Shown: piece by piece, positions 9,106 to 21,672 of the stretch
How positions within the stretch are numbered: the stretch's first letter is position 1
Layout: every line of letters begins with the position of its first letter
Source: Chitinivorax sp. B
GTDB lineage: Bacteria; Pseudomonadota; Gammaproteobacteria; Burkholderiales; SCOH01
Assembly: GCF_005503445.1 (NCBI RefSeq)
Contig: NZ_SCOH01000010.1
Location: 1 to 64,000 of the forward strand
Reading direction: 5' to 3'
DNA length: 64,000 bases
Translations under genes and position numbers: made by a program
Notes under the pieces: model-generated
What the model was told of the DNA's origin: nothing
The model's input: only the letters and a program-made list of their open reading frames with translations
The model's database searches: none

Positions 9106-9131
9106 AAAACGGCGCCATTTGACGCCGTTTT
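9106..9131 (-). terminator. Rho-independent terminator of the comEA-like gene
   Basis: The stem AAAACGGCG / CGCCGTTTT with a short loop sits 26 bases past the comEA-like stop. On the minus strand it is followed by a run rich in T (TTTTGTTTTT). It is nearly symmetric and could act in both directions. Confidence 0.8.
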
Positions 9132-9156
9132 TTGATCCGAAGGAAGAATGACTTGT

Positions 9157-9483
9157 TTACTTCTTTTTCTCGTCTTTTTTGGCTTCCGACGGCTTTGTCG
9201 CCTTTGCGTCAGCTGGCTTCGCCGGCCCCTTGCCGCCCACGGTCAATTCGCCTTTGATCTTGTCGTAAGTCGCCTGCTTGATACCTGGCACTTTCATGAT
9301 CTCTTCCGCGGCCTTAAACGAACCATTCTTCTGACGATAGTCCAGAATCGCCTTTGCTTTCGCTGGGCCAATGCCAGGTAAACCTTCCAATTGTTGCTGC
9401 GTGGCAGAATTCAGGTCTACAGCAGCGAACGCACTTCCCATCAAGGTAAACAACGTCAGCAACGTCAGTAGCAGCTTTCTCAT
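9157..9483 (-). CDS. ComEA-like helix-hairpin-helix DNA-binding protein, secreted
   Basis: This 108-residue protein has a clear Sec signal peptide (MRKLLLTLLTLFTLMGSAFA) and then one ComEA-type double helix-hairpin-helix unit: VDLNSATQQQLEGLPGIGPAKAKAIL and, later, KVPGIKQATYDKIK. A Lys/Ala/Pro-rich tail ends in KKDEKKK. Proteins of this size bind incoming double-stranded DNA in the periplasm during natural competence in Neisseria and relatives. The start at 9483 is set by AAGGAG about 9 bases upstream; a longer start at 9504 is less likely. The basic tail is longer than in minimal ComEA proteins and may add DNA affinity. Confidence 0.85.
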   Translation of the reverse strand: MRKLLLTLLTLFTLMGSAFAAVDLNSATQQQLEGLPGIGPAKAKAILDYRQKNGSFKAAEEIMKVPGIKQATYDKIKGELTVGGKGPAKPADAKATKPSEAKKDEKKK

Positions 9484-9571
9484 CACCACGCTCCTTTTAG
9501 TCAAACTCCAAATCGAATGGGACTACCGAAAATCAGCCTAGTGAAACATACCTTCTTTTTCAAGCCAGAAA

Positions 9572-9607
9572 AAAACAGGCCATCGGTATTTACCGATGGC
9601 CTGTTTT
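9572..9607 (-). terminator. Rho-independent terminator downstream of gyrA
   Basis: A perfect 17-bp stem with a 2-base loop (arms begin AAAACAGGCCATCGG) lies 100 bp after the gyrA stop. On the minus strand it runs into a T-rich tract. It is the strongest hairpin in this part of the window. Confidence 0.85.
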
Positions 9608-9706
9608 GAATCAACGCTCACGCCAGTCAACTAAATTCGCTGTGTAGACAATGCTCGTCAATATTGATTGGCACTCACCATCACTCAAAAATCAGCGATA
9701 TGCCAA

Positions 9707-12313
9707 TCATTCATCCGCACTGTCGCTTCCCTCTTCCAGCTCCCCCTCAACCTCAAGGTCACCTTCTTCATTTTCATCCCCCTCGGTTTCCTGAACCTTT
9801 TCCAGACCGGAAAGCTTCTCACCTTCATCCAGATTGATCAGTCGAACGCCTTGGGCAGCACGGCCAGTTTCACGAATTTCGCTGACTTTGGTACGAATCA
9901 GCACCCCTCCTGTCGTAATCAGCATCACTTCATCAGTAGGTTGCACCAATGTGGCTGCAACCAACTTCTGGCCCGTTTTCTCCGTCAAATCAACAGCAAT
10001 CACACCTTGCGTACCACGACTGGTAAAGCGGAATTCACCGATTGAGGTGCGTTTACCGTAACCATTTTCAGTCGCAGTCAACACTTGCCAGTCTTCAGAG
10101 TCCGCCACCAACATGGAAATCACTGCCTGCCCCGACTGCAACAGCATGCCGCGCACACCACGAGCCTGTCGGCCCATGGCACGCACATCTTGCTCATCGA
10201 AACGAACCGCCTTACCGGCATCCGAGAACATCATGACCTGATGCTTACCAGACGTAATCGCGACACCAATCAAGTAATCGCCCTCGTCCAAATCCACCGC
10301 AATGATGCCCTTCCGCAACGGGCGCGAGAAATCCGACAGCGGTGTTTTCTTCACCGTGCCCAAGCTGGTAGCCATGAACACATAGTGATTTTCGTCGAAT
10401 GTCTTCACCGGTAGGATCGCATTGATCTTTTCACCATCCTGCAACGGCAACAGATTGACGATCGGCTTACCACGAGCGGTACGACCACCTTGCGGCACCT
10501 CATAGACCTTGATCCAGTACACCCGCCCTAGGCTGGAGAAGCACAGTACATAGTCATGGGTATTTGCAATGAACAGGTTGTCGATGAAATCATCTTCTTT
10601 GGTCGCCGTTGCCTGCTTGCCCCGACCACCACGGCGCTGCGAACGATAATCGTCCAGTGGTTGCGCCTTCATATAACCGCCATGTGACAAAGTCACGACC
10701 ATGTCCTGCGGTGTAATCAGGTCTTCCAGGCTGATGTCTTCGCCAAACGGAATGATCTCGGAACGACGGGCATCGCCAAACATTTGCTTGGTATCGGCCA
10801 ACTCATTGCCAATGATCTGGGTGACCCGTTCCGGTTTGGCCAGGATATCCAACAAATCAAGGATCTTGTCCATGACTTCTCGGTATTCGGCTTGCAGTTT
10901 GTCCTGCTCCAGGCCAGTCAGTCGCTGCAGGCGCATATCCAGAATCGCCTGCGCCTGCGTGTCGGACAATTTGTAGCCCTGGGATTTCAAACCGAATTCA
11001 GGTGACAACCATTCTGGCCGGGCAGATTCACTGGCCACACGGGACAACATTTCTTCAACCAAACCAGAGCGCCATTCGCGAGACATCAACGCCAGCTTGG
11101 CTTCAGGTGGAGTTGGTGAGGCCTTGATCAGCGCAATCACTTCATCCACATTGGACAACGCAACGGCCAAGCCCTCCAGTACATGCGCCCGTTCCCGTGC
11201 CTTTTTCAGTTCATAGACAGTACGGCGGGTAACGACCTCACGACGATGGCGCAGGAAACATTCCAGAATCTGCTTCAGGTTCAACAATCGTGGTTGGCCG
11301 TCGACCAGTGCCACCATGTTCATACCAAAGGTACATTGCAGCTCGGTCTGCTTATACAGGTTGTTGAGCACCACATCGGGCATTTCATTGCGCTTCAGCT
11401 CGATATAAACGCGCAAGCCCGATTTGTCTGATTCATCACGTAGATCGGCAATGCCATCGATCTCTTTGTCACGGACCAGTTGGGCAATCTTTTCGATCAG
11501 GTTCTTCTTGTTGACCTGATAAGGCAACTCATCAACGATGATAGCCTGCTTATCCTTGCCCACATCCTCAATGTGAGTGCGAGCGCGCATCACCACACGC
11601 CCCCGACCGGTACGGTAGCCCTCGCGCACACCGCTGATACCATAAACGATGCCTGCTGTCGGGAAATCCGGTGCCGGGATGTACTCCATCAAATCGTCGA
11701 CCGTCAAATCAGCATTGCGCAACAACGCCAACGCACCGTCAATGACCTCGGAGAGATTGTGTGGCGGGATGTTAGTGGCCATACCAACGGCAATGCCAGT
11801 CTGACCATTGATCAGCAGGTTGGGCAATCGCGTGGGCAAGACCGACGGCTCTTGCTCTTTACCGTCATAGTTGGGTACGAAATCGACCGTTTCCTTGTCG
11901 ATATCCGCCATCAACTCGCCTGAAATACGTTCAAGACGGCACTCGGTATAGCGCATGGCCGCAGCATTGTCACCATCGATCGAGCCAAAGTTACCCTGGC
12001 CGTCGACTAGCATGTAGCGCATGCTGAAATCCTGCGCCATACGCACCAGCGTATCGTAGATCGAGGCGTCACCATGCGGGTGGTACTTACCCATGACGTC
12101 ACCGACGATACGCGCGCACTTTACATACGGACGGTTCCAGACATTATTGGCCTCATGCATTGCAAACAACACACGGCGATGCACGGGCTTCAAACCATCC
12201 CGCACATCCGGCAGCGCACGCCCCACGATTACGCTCATTGCATAGTCGAGGTAGCTCTTGCGCATTTCTTCTTCAAGGCTGACGGGTATGGTCTCTTTTG
12301 CGAACTGTTCCAT
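9707..12313 (-). CDS. gyrA: DNA gyrase subunit A
   Basis: This is the 868-residue A subunit of the type II topoisomerase that introduces negative supercoils. The N-terminal breakage-reunion domain carries the catalytic tyrosine at Tyr122 (in [11 protein letters not shown]). The quinolone-resistance region reads [10 protein letters not shown], with numbering identical to E. coli: position 83 is Ala where E. coli has Ser, and Asp87 is kept. The GyrA box QRRGGRGKQ marks the beta-pinwheel C-terminal domain, and the protein ends in a long acidic tail. The start is supported by AAGGATAC before the ATG. It is monocistronic with its own terminator. Confidence 0.97.
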   Translation of the reverse strand: MEQFAKETIPVSLEEEMRKSYLDYAMSVIVGRALPDVRDGLKPVHRRVLFAMHEANNVWNRPYVKCARIVGDVMGKYHPHGDASIYDTLVRMAQDFSMRYMLVDGQGNFGSIDGDNAAAMRYTECRLERISGELMADIDKETVDFVPNYDGKEQEPSVLPTRLPNLLINGQTGIAVGMATNIPPHNLSEVIDGALALLRNADLTVDDLMEYIPAPDFPTAGIVYGISGVREGYRTGRGRVVMRARTHIEDVGKDKQAIIVDELPYQVNKKNLIEKIAQLVRDKEIDGIADLRDESDKSGLRVYIELKRNEMPDVVLNNLYKQTELQCTFGMNMVALVDGQPRLLNLKQILECFLRHRREVVTRRTVYELKKARERAHVLEGLAVALSNVDEVIALIKASPTPPEAKLALMSREWRSGLVEEMLSRVASESARPEWLSPEFGLKSQGYKLSDTQAQAILDMRLQRLTGLEQDKLQAEYREVMDKILDLLDILAKPERVTQIIGNELADTKQMFGDARRSEIIPFGEDISLEDLITPQDMVVTLSHGGYMKAQPLDDYRSQRRGGRGKQATATKEDDFIDNLFIANTHDYVLCFSSLGRVYWIKVYEVPQGGRTARGKPIVNLLPLQDGEKINAILPVKTFDENHYVFMATSLGTVKKTPLSDFSRPLRKGIIAVDLDEGDYLIGVAITSGKHQVMMFSDAGKAVRFDEQDVRAMGRQARGVRGMLLQSGQAVISMLVADSEDWQVLTATENGYGKRTSIGEFRFTSRGTQGVIAVDLTEKTGQKLVAATLVQPTDEVMLITTGGVLIRTKVSEIRETGRAAQGVRLINLDEGEKLSGLEKVQETEGDENEEGDLEVEGELEEGSDSADE

Positions 12314-12464
12314 GTATCCTTGGGCTTTTCGATGCGAAAAATAGACAAGATTCTAACACGCCGCACACACCCGACCAATTGATGCCGCACCGGTATTTTT
12401 ACTGCTGTTTGCAAAAAAACAACAGTGCACCTCCACTTTCACATTTCAGCCACATTTCGTTTGG

Positions 12465-12470
12465 TATGAT
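12465..12470 (+). promoter_or_regulatory. Possible -10 element of the OmpA-domain gene
   Basis: TATGAT preceded by GG in TTTGG lies about 100 bases before the start codon. No good -35 hexamer is visible at the right distance, so the assignment is tentative. Confidence 0.3.
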
Positions 12471-12569
12471 TCGGGCTTTGCGGCTATCCTTACCACGTTG
12501 CCGGGCTCCAAAAGCCCGCTGGATAATAAGAAATTCCGGTTTGACCCTTTTCAGTCAGGAGAAAACAAT

Positions 12570-13253
12570 ATGACCAACAAACTGATCAAGTCCGTGTTGG
12601 CAGCTTCGTTGGCCGTAGCCGGCTTCACCGCTCAGGCTCGCGACGGCTATACAACCGACGGCTCCACAGGCACTGTCGTCAAAAACAACTACAGCGAATG
12701 CTGGCGCACTGGTTATTGGACCAAAGACAGTGCATTTGAAGACTGCGATGCAAGCTTGATGCCGCCGAAACCGGCTCCTGCGCCTGCAACCGCACCTGCA
12801 GTTGAAGCACCGGCCACCCCGGTTACACCGGCTCCTCGCCCCGCGCCGAAGACCGAGAAGTTCACTCTGCAGGCTGACGTCTTGTTTGCATTCAATGGTG
12901 ACAAGCTGTCCAATGACGGTAAAGCAGCACTGGACAAGATCATTGAAGACGCATTGGCTTCACACGTGAAGAGCATTGACGGCAGCATCGAAATCATCGG
13001 TCACACCGACCGTATCGGTTCCGACAAGTACAACCAGAAGTTGTCCGAGCGTCGCGCTCAGTCTGTTAAGTCCTACGTTGTCAGCAAGGGCCTGCCGGCA
13101 GACAAGGTTACCGCCACTGGCGTTGGCAAGTCTCAGCCCGTTACCAAGCCTGAAGATTGCAAAGGCAACAAGAAGACCAAGAAGCTGATCTCTTGCCTGC
13201 AGCCTGACCGCCGCGTGGAAATTGATCTGAAGGGCACCAAGTCAGCTAACTAA
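12570..13253 (+). CDS. OmpA-family peptidoglycan-associated protein, RmpM-like
   Basis: The 227-residue protein has a Sec signal peptide (LAVAGFTAQA, cleavage before RDGY). A short N-terminal region follows with two cysteines (SECWRTGYW and FEDCD), then a Pro/Ala linker, then a C-terminal OmpA domain with the peptidoglycan-binding signature GHTDRIGSDKYNQKLSERRAQ. There is no beta-barrel. The arrangement, including the pair of cysteines near the C-terminus (EDCKG and ISCLQPDRRVEI), closely resembles neisserial RmpM, which tethers porin complexes to the murein. The start at 12570 is set by CAGGAG upstream; an in-frame start at 12498 is in the leader. It is probably abundant. Confidence 0.88.
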   Translation: MTNKLIKSVLAASLAVAGFTAQARDGYTTDGSTGTVVKNNYSECWRTGYWTKDSAFEDCDASLMPPKPAPAPATAPAVEAPATPVTPAPRPAPKTEKFTLQADVLFAFNGDKLSNDGKAALDKIIEDALASHVKSIDGSIEIIGHTDRIGSDKYNQKLSERRAQSVKSYVVSKGLPADKVTATGVGKSQPVTKPEDCKGNKKTKKLISCLQPDRRVEIDLKGTKSAN

Positions 13254-13272
13254 TTAGCTGCAGGTTGTCACG

Positions 13273-13298
13273 AAAGCCCCGGTCTTCCGGGGCTTTTT
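13273..13298 (+). terminator. Rho-independent terminator of the OmpA-domain gene
   Basis: The stem AAAGCCCCGG / CCGGGGCTTT with a TCTT loop and trailing T residues lies 20 bp after the stop codon. Confidence 0.88.
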
Positions 13299-13345
13299 GC
13301 TTTCTGAAAACCACGGAAGCCAAATTTCCCTCATAATGTCTGACC

Positions 13346-13946
13346 ATGAAGCACTATACACTGCCCCTAATCCCCATACTCATGCTAACCTGCCTCCCTA
13401 GCTTGGCGGGTGGTATTGATCAACTCAAAGCCTTTGTCGCCAGTACAGACTCACTGCAAGCGGAATTCTCACAGCAGGTGTTCGGACAACGATCTGGTGC
13501 CGGCCAAGTAGCAAGCGGCCATGTGACCATTCAGCGACCTGGCAAATTCCGCTGGTCTTATATCAAACCCTATGATCAATTAATTGTGGGTGATGGCCAG
13601 AAACTTTGGCTGTATGACAAAGATATTGAGCAGGTTACCGTCAAGAGACTGGATCAGGCACTCGGCTCCAGCCCAGCTGCCTTGTTAGCAGGCAGCAATG
13701 ACATTGAAAAAGCCTATGCGCTCAAGGATGCAGGCACCAAAGATGGAATGGAGTGGCTGGAAGCCAAACCCAAGTCCAGCGAGTCAACTTTCCAGACTGT
13801 CAAGATGGGCTTTATCAAGAATGATTTGACTGTAATGGAGCTCAAAGACAACTTTGGTCAGACTACAGTGATTCGCTTCTCACGCTTGGAGCGCAATCCC
13901 AAGCTACCGGCAGATCAGTTTAAGTTTATACCGCCCAAGGGCGTGG

Positions 13947-13963
<17 letters not shown>
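13346..13963 (+). CDS. lolA: Outer-membrane lipoprotein carrier protein LolA
   Basis: This 205-residue periplasmic chaperone carries lipoproteins from the LolCDE complex to LolB. It has a signal peptide ending LPSLAGG, followed by the LolA pattern. A QAEFSQQVFGQRSG strand comes early, then RPGKFRWSYIKPYDQLIVGDGQKLWLYD in short order, and a C-terminal FKFIPPKGVDVI. The order lolA-rarA is conserved in many proteobacteria. The last 17 bases overlap the rarA start, so translation is likely coupled. Confidence 0.92.
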
Positions 13964-16563
<2,600 letters not shown>

Positions 16564-16621
16564 TGATCTCAACAGCACAGGCCAGCTCTATTCCCTGACC
16601 CATGTTGATCTGAAGGCCAAC

Positions 16622-16653
16622 AAAAAGCCCGTTGTTTACCCAACGGGCTTTTT
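16622..16653. terminator. Bidirectional terminator between serS and typA
   Basis: The stem AAAAAGCCCGTTG / CAACGGGCTTTTT lies between the convergent stops of serS and typA, with T runs on both strands. It probably ends both transcripts. Confidence 0.9.
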
Positions 16654-16698
16654 ATTGATGAGGTGCAGTACCAAGCCCGCACCCCCGGTCCGTATAGC

Positions 16699-18510
16699 TT
16701 AGCCTTCAGCTTTAGCCATCTTCTTACGTTCGTTTTCTGACAGATAGCGCTTACGCAGACGGATCGATTGCGGTGTAATTTCCACCAGTTCGTCATCGTC
16801 AATGAATTCCACTGCATATTCCAGCGTGATCTTGATCGGCGGAGTCAACACAACGGCTTCGTCCTTACCGGATGCACGTACATTGGTCAGCTTCTTACCC
16901 TTCAACGGGTTGACGATCAGATCGTTATCACGACTGTGAATTCCGATGATCATGCCTTCATAAACTTTTTCACCCGCACCGATGAACATACGGCCACGGT
17001 CTTCCAGGTTCCACAGTGCGTACGCAACCGCTTCACCTTGCTCCTGGCTGATCAGTACACCGTTACGACGGCCTGGGATATCGGCCTTGATTGGGCCATA
17101 TTCATCGAATACGTGCGCCATGATGCCAGTACCACGCGTCAGGGTCAGGAATTCGCCTTGGAAACCAATCAAACCACGTGCAGGAATCTTGTATTCCAGG
17201 CGAGTACGGCCATTGCCATCGCTGGACATGTCAGCCATTTCACCACGGCGGCGCCCCAACTCTTCCATCACCGCACCCTGATGTGCTTCTTCCACATCAA
17301 CGGTCAACATTTCGTACGGCTCACACTTTACACCGTCGATTTCCTTCATCACCACACGCGGTTTGGAAACAGACAGTTCGTAGCCTTCTCGGCGCATGTT
17401 TTCCAGCAGAATGGTCAAATGCAATTCACCACGGCCCGATACCAGGAATATGTCAGCATCCTGGGTATCTTCAACACGCAATGCCACGTTGGTGAGCAAT
17501 TCTTTCTGCAGACGATCACGCAATTGGCGTGAAGTAACAAACTTACCTTCAGTACCGGCAAACGGGCTGGTATTGACCTGGAAGTTCATGGTCAGGGTCG
17601 GCTCATCCACCGACAGCATTGGCAATGCTTCTGGCTGATTCACATCTGCAATGGTCACACCGATACCAATCTCTTCGATACCGTTGATTAAAATAATGTC
17701 GCCCGCTTCAGCCTGATCGACCAATACGCGCTCCAAGCCTTGGAAACCCAGAACCTGGTTGATTTTCGCCTGCTTTTGCCCATCACGGCCCATGACCATG
17801 ACTTGTTGGCCAGGCTTGATGCGGCCACGCGCAATACGACCAACACCAATACGACCAGTGTAGGTCGAATAGTCCAGTGCAGAAATCTGCAGTTGCAACG
17901 GCTCATCCGGGCTGCCAGACGGCGGCGCAACATGCTTCAATACGGTATCGAACAACGGGCGCATATTTTCAGAAGGCTGCGCCAGATCTAGCGTAGCAAA
18001 ACCGTTCAGGGCCGATGCGAATACCACAGGAAAATCTAGCTGCTCTTCGGTCGCACCCAACTTATCAAACAAGTCGAAAGTCTGGTCGATTACCCAGTTC
18101 GGACGTGCGCCCGGACGGTCAACCTTGTTGATCACAACGATAGGCTTCAACCCTAGAGCCAGTGCTTTACGGGTTACGAAGCGGGTTTGCGGCATCGGAC
18201 CTTCTACTGCGTCCACCAACAACAAGACACCATCCACCATGCCCAATACGCGCTCGACTTCGCCACCGAAATCCGCGTGCCCAGGGGTGTCAACGATGTT
18301 GATGTGGGTGCCTTCGTAGTTAACAGCGGTATTCTTGGCCAGAATGGTGATGCCGCGCTCCTTTTCGATATCGTTGCTATCCATTACCCGTTCAGCGATA
18401 TGTTGGTTTTCGCGGAAGGTACCGGCCTGATGGAGCAATTTGTCAACCAGCGTAGTTTTACCATGGTCAACGTGGGCAATGATGGCGATATTGCGAATGG
18501 CGCGCGTCAT
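16699..18510 (-). CDS. typA: Translational GTPase TypA/BipA
   Basis: This is a 603-residue ribosome-associated GTPase of the elongation-factor family involved in 50S assembly and stress adaptation. The G1 motif is [15 protein letters not shown], the switch region has [14 protein letters not shown]3 is [15 protein letters not shown], and G4 is [12 protein letters not shown]. The EF-G-like domains and the BipA-specific C-terminal domain follow ([15 protein letters not shown]). The start at 18510 gives the conserved [14 protein letters not shown] start at 18546 would add 12 unconserved residues. Confidence 0.95.
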   Translation of the reverse strand: MTRAIRNIAIIAHVDHGKTTLVDKLLHQAGTFRENQHIAERVMDSNDIEKERGITILAKNTAVNYEGTHINIVDTPGHADFGGEVERVLGMVDGVLLLVDAVEGPMPQTRFVTRKALALGLKPIVVINKVDRPGARPNWVIDQTFDLFDKLGATEEQLDFPVVFASALNGFATLDLAQPSENMRPLFDTVLKHVAPPSGSPDEPLQLQISALDYSTYTGRIGVGRIARGRIKPGQQVMVMGRDGQKQAKINQVLGFQGLERVLVDQAEAGDIILINGIEEIGIGVTIADVNQPEALPMLSVDEPTLTMNFQVNTSPFAGTEGKFVTSRQLRDRLQKELLTNVALRVEDTQDADIFLVSGRGELHLTILLENMRREGYELSVSKPRVVMKEIDGVKCEPYEMLTVDVEEAHQGAVMEELGRRRGEMADMSSDGNGRTRLEYKIPARGLIGFQGEFLTLTRGTGIMAHVFDEYGPIKADIPGRRNGVLISQEQGEAVAYALWNLEDRGRMFIGAGEKVYEGMIIGIHSRDNDLIVNPLKGKKLTNVRASGKDEAVVLTPPIKITLEYAVEFIDDDELVEITPQSIRLRKRYLSENERKKMAKAEG

Positions 18511-18609
18511 GTATCGATTCCAGCTTTCAAGATTCAGTAAAAGCATTGGAGTCTAACACAAAATGCTTGCAATTTTCTTGCATTTACAACATAATGCGGC
18601 CTCTTTTTG

Positions 18610-18643
18610 ATTGTGCATCAAACAGTTGTCAAACATGCACAAT
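18610..18643. other. Inverted repeat in the typA-rhlE intergenic region
   Basis: ATTGTGCAT at 18610-18618 and its exact complement ATGCACAAT at 18635-18643 are separated by 16 bases. The 326-bp interval from 18511 to 18836 is otherwise non-coding and lies between the divergent typA and rhlE genes. The repeat could be an operator or an RNA hairpin in the rhlE leader. Confidence 0.4.
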
Positions 18644-18836
18644 AAAAGCTCATCGAATCTGACCTCTTCGCGCACCCGCTTTGTGATTGCGCGTCTCTTT
18701 ACCCGGTTAGCGTCGATGTTACGTTGCCGGTAGAACCGCCTCATTTCACGCCATTTGGCTGTCCTGTTTTGGTGTTGCCGTCTGTTATTTCACACAGACC
18801 GAGCCGGCTTTTGATATTTGTTCTGAAGGATTTGTC

Positions 18837-20483
18837 TTGTCCCAATTGACTTTCGCCGATCTTGGCTTACATCCCGCCATCCTCAAAGCTTTGAACGACG
18901 CCGGCTATACGGCACCCACCCCAATTCAGGCCGAGGCCGTGCCTGAAATTATCGCGGGTCATGATTTGATGGCCTCAGCCCAGACGGGTACTGGCAAAAC
19001 CGCAGGCTTCATGCTGCCTGCACTGCAAAAACTGACTGAAGAGCCCAAGGCAGCAGGCCGCGGTCCACGCATTCTGGTACTGACCCCAACACGCGAGTTG
19101 GCACAACAGGTTGCCAACGCAGCTGCCACTTACGGTAAACACTTGCGCCGCGCCAAAGTAGTGAGCATCGTCGGTGGCGTATCTTACCGAACACAAAACC
19201 AGCTGCTGGATCGCCCTTTTGAAATTCTGGTTGCCACGCCCGGTCGCCTGATCGACCACCTGCAAAGTGGCCGTATCGACTTCTCCCGCCTGGAAATGCT
19301 GATTCTGGACGAAGCTGACCGTATGTTGGACATGGGCTTCTCCGAAGATGTATTGAGCATTGCCGAGCGCACCCCGAAAACACGTCAAACTGCGCTGTTC
19401 TCCGCAACGCTGGAAGGCGTGGTTGGCAAACTGGCCGATCAGTTGCTGACCGATCCGAAGCGCATTCAAATCGCTTCGCAAACAGCACGTCACGAAAACA
19501 TTGAGCAAAAGCTGCACTATGTTGATGATCTGGCACACAAGCAGCGTTTGCTGAGCCACTTCATCCGTGATGCAGACGTTAAACAAGCCATTGTCTTCAC
19601 CGCTACCAAACGCGATGCAGACCAATTGGCTGACGAACTGGCGGCAGAAGGCTTCCAGACCGCAGCGCTGCATGGCGACATGCAACAACGTGATCGTCAG
19701 CGTACACTGCTGAAGGTTCGTCGTGGCGACGTACGTGTACTGGTTGCTACTGACGTTGCCGCTCGTGGTATTGACGTATCTGGCATCAGCCACGTGATCA
19801 ACTTTGACCTGCCCAAATTTGCCGAAGACTACGTCCACCGTATTGGCCGTACTGGCCGTGCTGGTGCAAGTGGTATTGCGATTTCGTTTGCGGGCAAGAA
19901 TGATGTATTGATTCTGCGCCGTATCGAGCGCTTTACGGGCCAAGCCATTGCTCCATTTGCAGTAGAAGGCATGGAAGCACGCTTCCAGCCTCGCCCACAA
20001 GGTGCTCGTGGTGGCGAACGCCGTGGTGGCGGAAATGGCCGCCCGGGTGGCCAGGGCCGTGGTTTTGGCGGCGGTAACCGTGGTGACGGTCAGCGTCGCA
20101 GCAATGGCGGTGAAAGTCGTCGTGAGGGCTTTAACGGAAACCGTGAGGGCTTCGCGCCACGCGAAGGCTTTGCTGCGCGTGATGGCGCTGGAAAATCATG
20201 GGGTGGCGAACAACAACGTCGTGCACCGCGCCAAAATGCCGGTGGCTGGCGTAATGACGCACAACCCAGCAGCCGGTTCGGTCAAAATACCACCGGCCAA
20301 AATCGTCCACGCACGCAGAGCCAACCAGCACCGTACTTCCCAAGCGATTATGCTAGTGGTGCGCGTTACGACCAGATGTTCGGCAATGAAAGCACCCCAG
20401 CTCAACGCAAGCGCCCGCAAGGCGACGCCCCGCAAGGTGGTCGCCGCCCATCAGGTGGCGGCCGCTCCAGAACAGATCGCTGA
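18837..20483 (+). CDS. rhlE: DEAD-box ATP-dependent RNA helicase, RhlE family
   Basis: This 548-residue RNA helicase has the Q motif APTPIQAEA, motif I AQTGTGKT, Ia PTRELAQQ, II DEADRMLDMGF, III SAT, and VI HRIGRTGRAG. After the core (about residues 1-380) comes a long low-complexity tail rich in Arg, Gly, Gln and Asn with many RGG-like units, typical for RNA binding in RhlE proteins. The start is a TTG at 18837, preceded by AAGGA. It gives MSQLTFADLGLHPAIL, the expected N-terminus. It acts in RNA remodelling, possibly ribosome maturation or cold adaptation. Confidence 0.92.
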   Translation: MSQLTFADLGLHPAILKALNDAGYTAPTPIQAEAVPEIIAGHDLMASAQTGTGKTAGFMLPALQKLTEEPKAAGRGPRILVLTPTRELAQQVANAAATYGKHLRRAKVVSIVGGVSYRTQNQLLDRPFEILVATPGRLIDHLQSGRIDFSRLEMLILDEADRMLDMGFSEDVLSIAERTPKTRQTALFSATLEGVVGKLADQLLTDPKRIQIASQTARHENIEQKLHYVDDLAHKQRLLSHFIRDADVKQAIVFTATKRDADQLADELAAEGFQTAALHGDMQQRDRQRTLLKVRRGDVRVLVATDVAARGIDVSGISHVINFDLPKFAEDYVHRIGRTGRAGASGIAISFAGKNDVLILRRIERFTGQAIAPFAVEGMEARFQPRPQGARGGERRGGGNGRPGGQGRGFGGGNRGDGQRRSNGGESRREGFNGNREGFAPREGFAARDGAGKSWGGEQQRRAPRQNAGGWRNDAQPSSRFGQNTTGQNRPRTQSQPAPYFPSDYASGARYDQMFGNESTPAQRKRPQGDAPQGGRRPSGGGRSRTDR

Positions 20484-20512
20484 TCAGCACCTGTATTGGT
20501 ACAAGCTACATG

Positions 20513-20545
20513 AAAAAAGCCTGGGCACAATGTCCAGGCTTTTTT
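20513..20545 (+). terminator. Rho-independent terminator of rhlE
   Basis: The perfect stem AAAAAAGCCTGG / CCAGGCTTTTTT begins 30 bp after the rhlE stop and ends in a T run. Confidence 0.9.
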
Positions 20546-20653
20546 CTTGCTTTTCAGACATAAAGCTCCCCCACAAATCTTTTCCAATAAGATGTGGCAG
20601 TACACACGCCACTCAATTCAACGCGATTTTTGTGATCAGTTTTCTTCAGCTGA

Positions 20654-20681
20654 TTGGCAATATAATTTCATCCGTTACAAT
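20654..20681 (+). promoter_or_regulatory. Sigma-70-like promoter facing a degraded region
   Basis: TTGGCA at 20654-20659 and TACAAT at 20676-20681 are 16 bp apart. The first ATG downstream is at 20711 and opens a short frame of doubtful meaning. Confidence 0.45.
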
Positions 20682-20710
20682 TTCATAAGATACAAAAATT
20701 GAGCGCGATC

Positions 20711-21022
20711 ATGGCCGAAGATCTCAAGCTGCTTGAGCAGCAGATCTTGCCGACCAAGATGCCGCGACACGCTCACCATGTATCCATTGAGGTGTTGAAC
20801 AAGGGCATCCGCACTCAGCGAGTGGGTGTTTCGCTCACACAAATAATTCCAAATGCAATATTAATCAACGAAATATCAATAACAGCAATCTCCTGCTTAT
20901 GGGTACATCAAGATGAAAATCCGGGTACATATCCCTCTCCCCCATTGTCGTTGACGCTACCGGCTGGCTACACCTGCGAACGAGGTCTACGGGCCGAAGC
21001 CTGGATAAAGCCTGGATATTGA
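20711..21022 (+). CDS. Short unrecognised open frame, possibly a gene remnant
   Basis: An ATG at 20711, about 30 bases after a good promoter-like sequence, opens a 103-residue frame. Its first half (MAEDLKLLEQQILPTKMPRH) has sensible composition, but the second half does not look like a folded protein and runs into remnants of other genes. I do not recognise a family. It may be the start of a truncated gene whose remainder has been lost or shifted. Confidence 0.25.
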   Translation: MAEDLKLLEQQILPTKMPRHAHHVSIEVLNKGIRTQRVGVSLTQIIPNAILINEISITAISCLWVHQDENPGTYPSPPLSLTLPAGYTCERGLRAEAWIKPGY

Positions 21023-21190
21023 ATCATGCCCCTCCAATTGACGGACCGGTAGATACATCTCCAATTAAGTGACTGACTACAGACTGGTGGCGAAGCTTTC
21101 AGGATTCGCAACTGAACCAATTGATCCAGGATGGTTTGGCTGATAATCCGAATATAAAAGCAGCAGAAGCTACGGTTGCATACAGCCACC
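21005..21190 (+). pseudogene. Remnant of a NodT-type RND efflux outer-membrane protein
   Basis: In one frame the DNA reads HAPPIDGPVDTSPIK, stop, LTTDWWRSFQDSQLNQLIQ, then DGLADNPNIKAAEATVAYS. The WW-F-D-QL-LI-ALADNP-ttern is the well-known N-terminal segment of NodT/OprM-family outer-membrane efflux lipoproteins. It has an in-frame TGA at 21070-21072, no start, and no barrel downstream, so it is a decayed fragment. No adaptor or pump gene is adjacent. Confidence 0.6.
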
Positions 21191-21224
21191 ATGGCGACAG
21201 TCATCTATCTGGCGGAAAACCTTC

Positions 21225-21664
21225 TACTTTTACCAGGACTGTTTCCGATCCACCCATCATTACAGTAACCTGGTTGCTGAGTTATGAAATGTTTTATTAC
21301 ATCGTGGAATGCAGTTGGCATTGCTGGTCATGTTTCGTCTGTTATGCCTTACCTGCTTTTCCCAGCCACATTCCAAGCTGGGTCAAACCTTCAGCTGGGC
21401 CCCGCTACGGTGGCTTGGCAACATAAGTTATTCGTACTATCTGTTTCATGGGCTGATATTGAAAGCCGGATTCATGGTGCCATCCAACCGGTTCCGCCCA
21501 ATCCCTGCGGAACCCTATTCTGTGCCTTGCTGTTATCCGTCATGTTCTTGCTTTCATGATTCGCATCTGCTTTACTGTTTTGGGTTGTAGAACGTCCGTT
21601 TTCCCTAGTATGGAGACAGCACGCTGCAACACGCCATCATAGAATCCCACACGCCACCGCCTAA
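21225..21664 (+). pseudogene. Remnant of an acyltransferase-3 (OafA/ExoZ-like) membrane protein
   Basis: Three frames of this stretch together match the C-terminal half of acyltransferase-3 proteins. They read PPIITVTWLLSYEMFYYI near 21255-21305, then APLRWLGNISYSYYLFHGLI near 21395-21460. A third segment, ASALLFWVVERPFSLVWRQH, ends at a TAA at 21662-21664. At least two frameshifts and a TGA separate the pieces, and the catalytic N-terminal part is missing. The order of the fragments is that of the intact family, so the gene decayed in place. Confidence 0.65.
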
Positions 21665-21672
21665 AGAGTGTC

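Noticed and set aside
16768-17532. 254-residue plus-strand open frame
   Set aside because: Antisense to typA, which is certain from its GTPase motifs.
18975-20000. 341-residue minus-strand open frame
   Set aside because: It lies entirely antisense to the DEAD-box core of rhlE, with no family pattern and no ribosome-binding site.
20002-20688. 228-residue plus-strand open frame rich in Val and Ala
   Set aside because: It is a shadow of the RGG-rich tail of rhlE in another frame; its composition follows from the Gly/Arg codons of the real gene.
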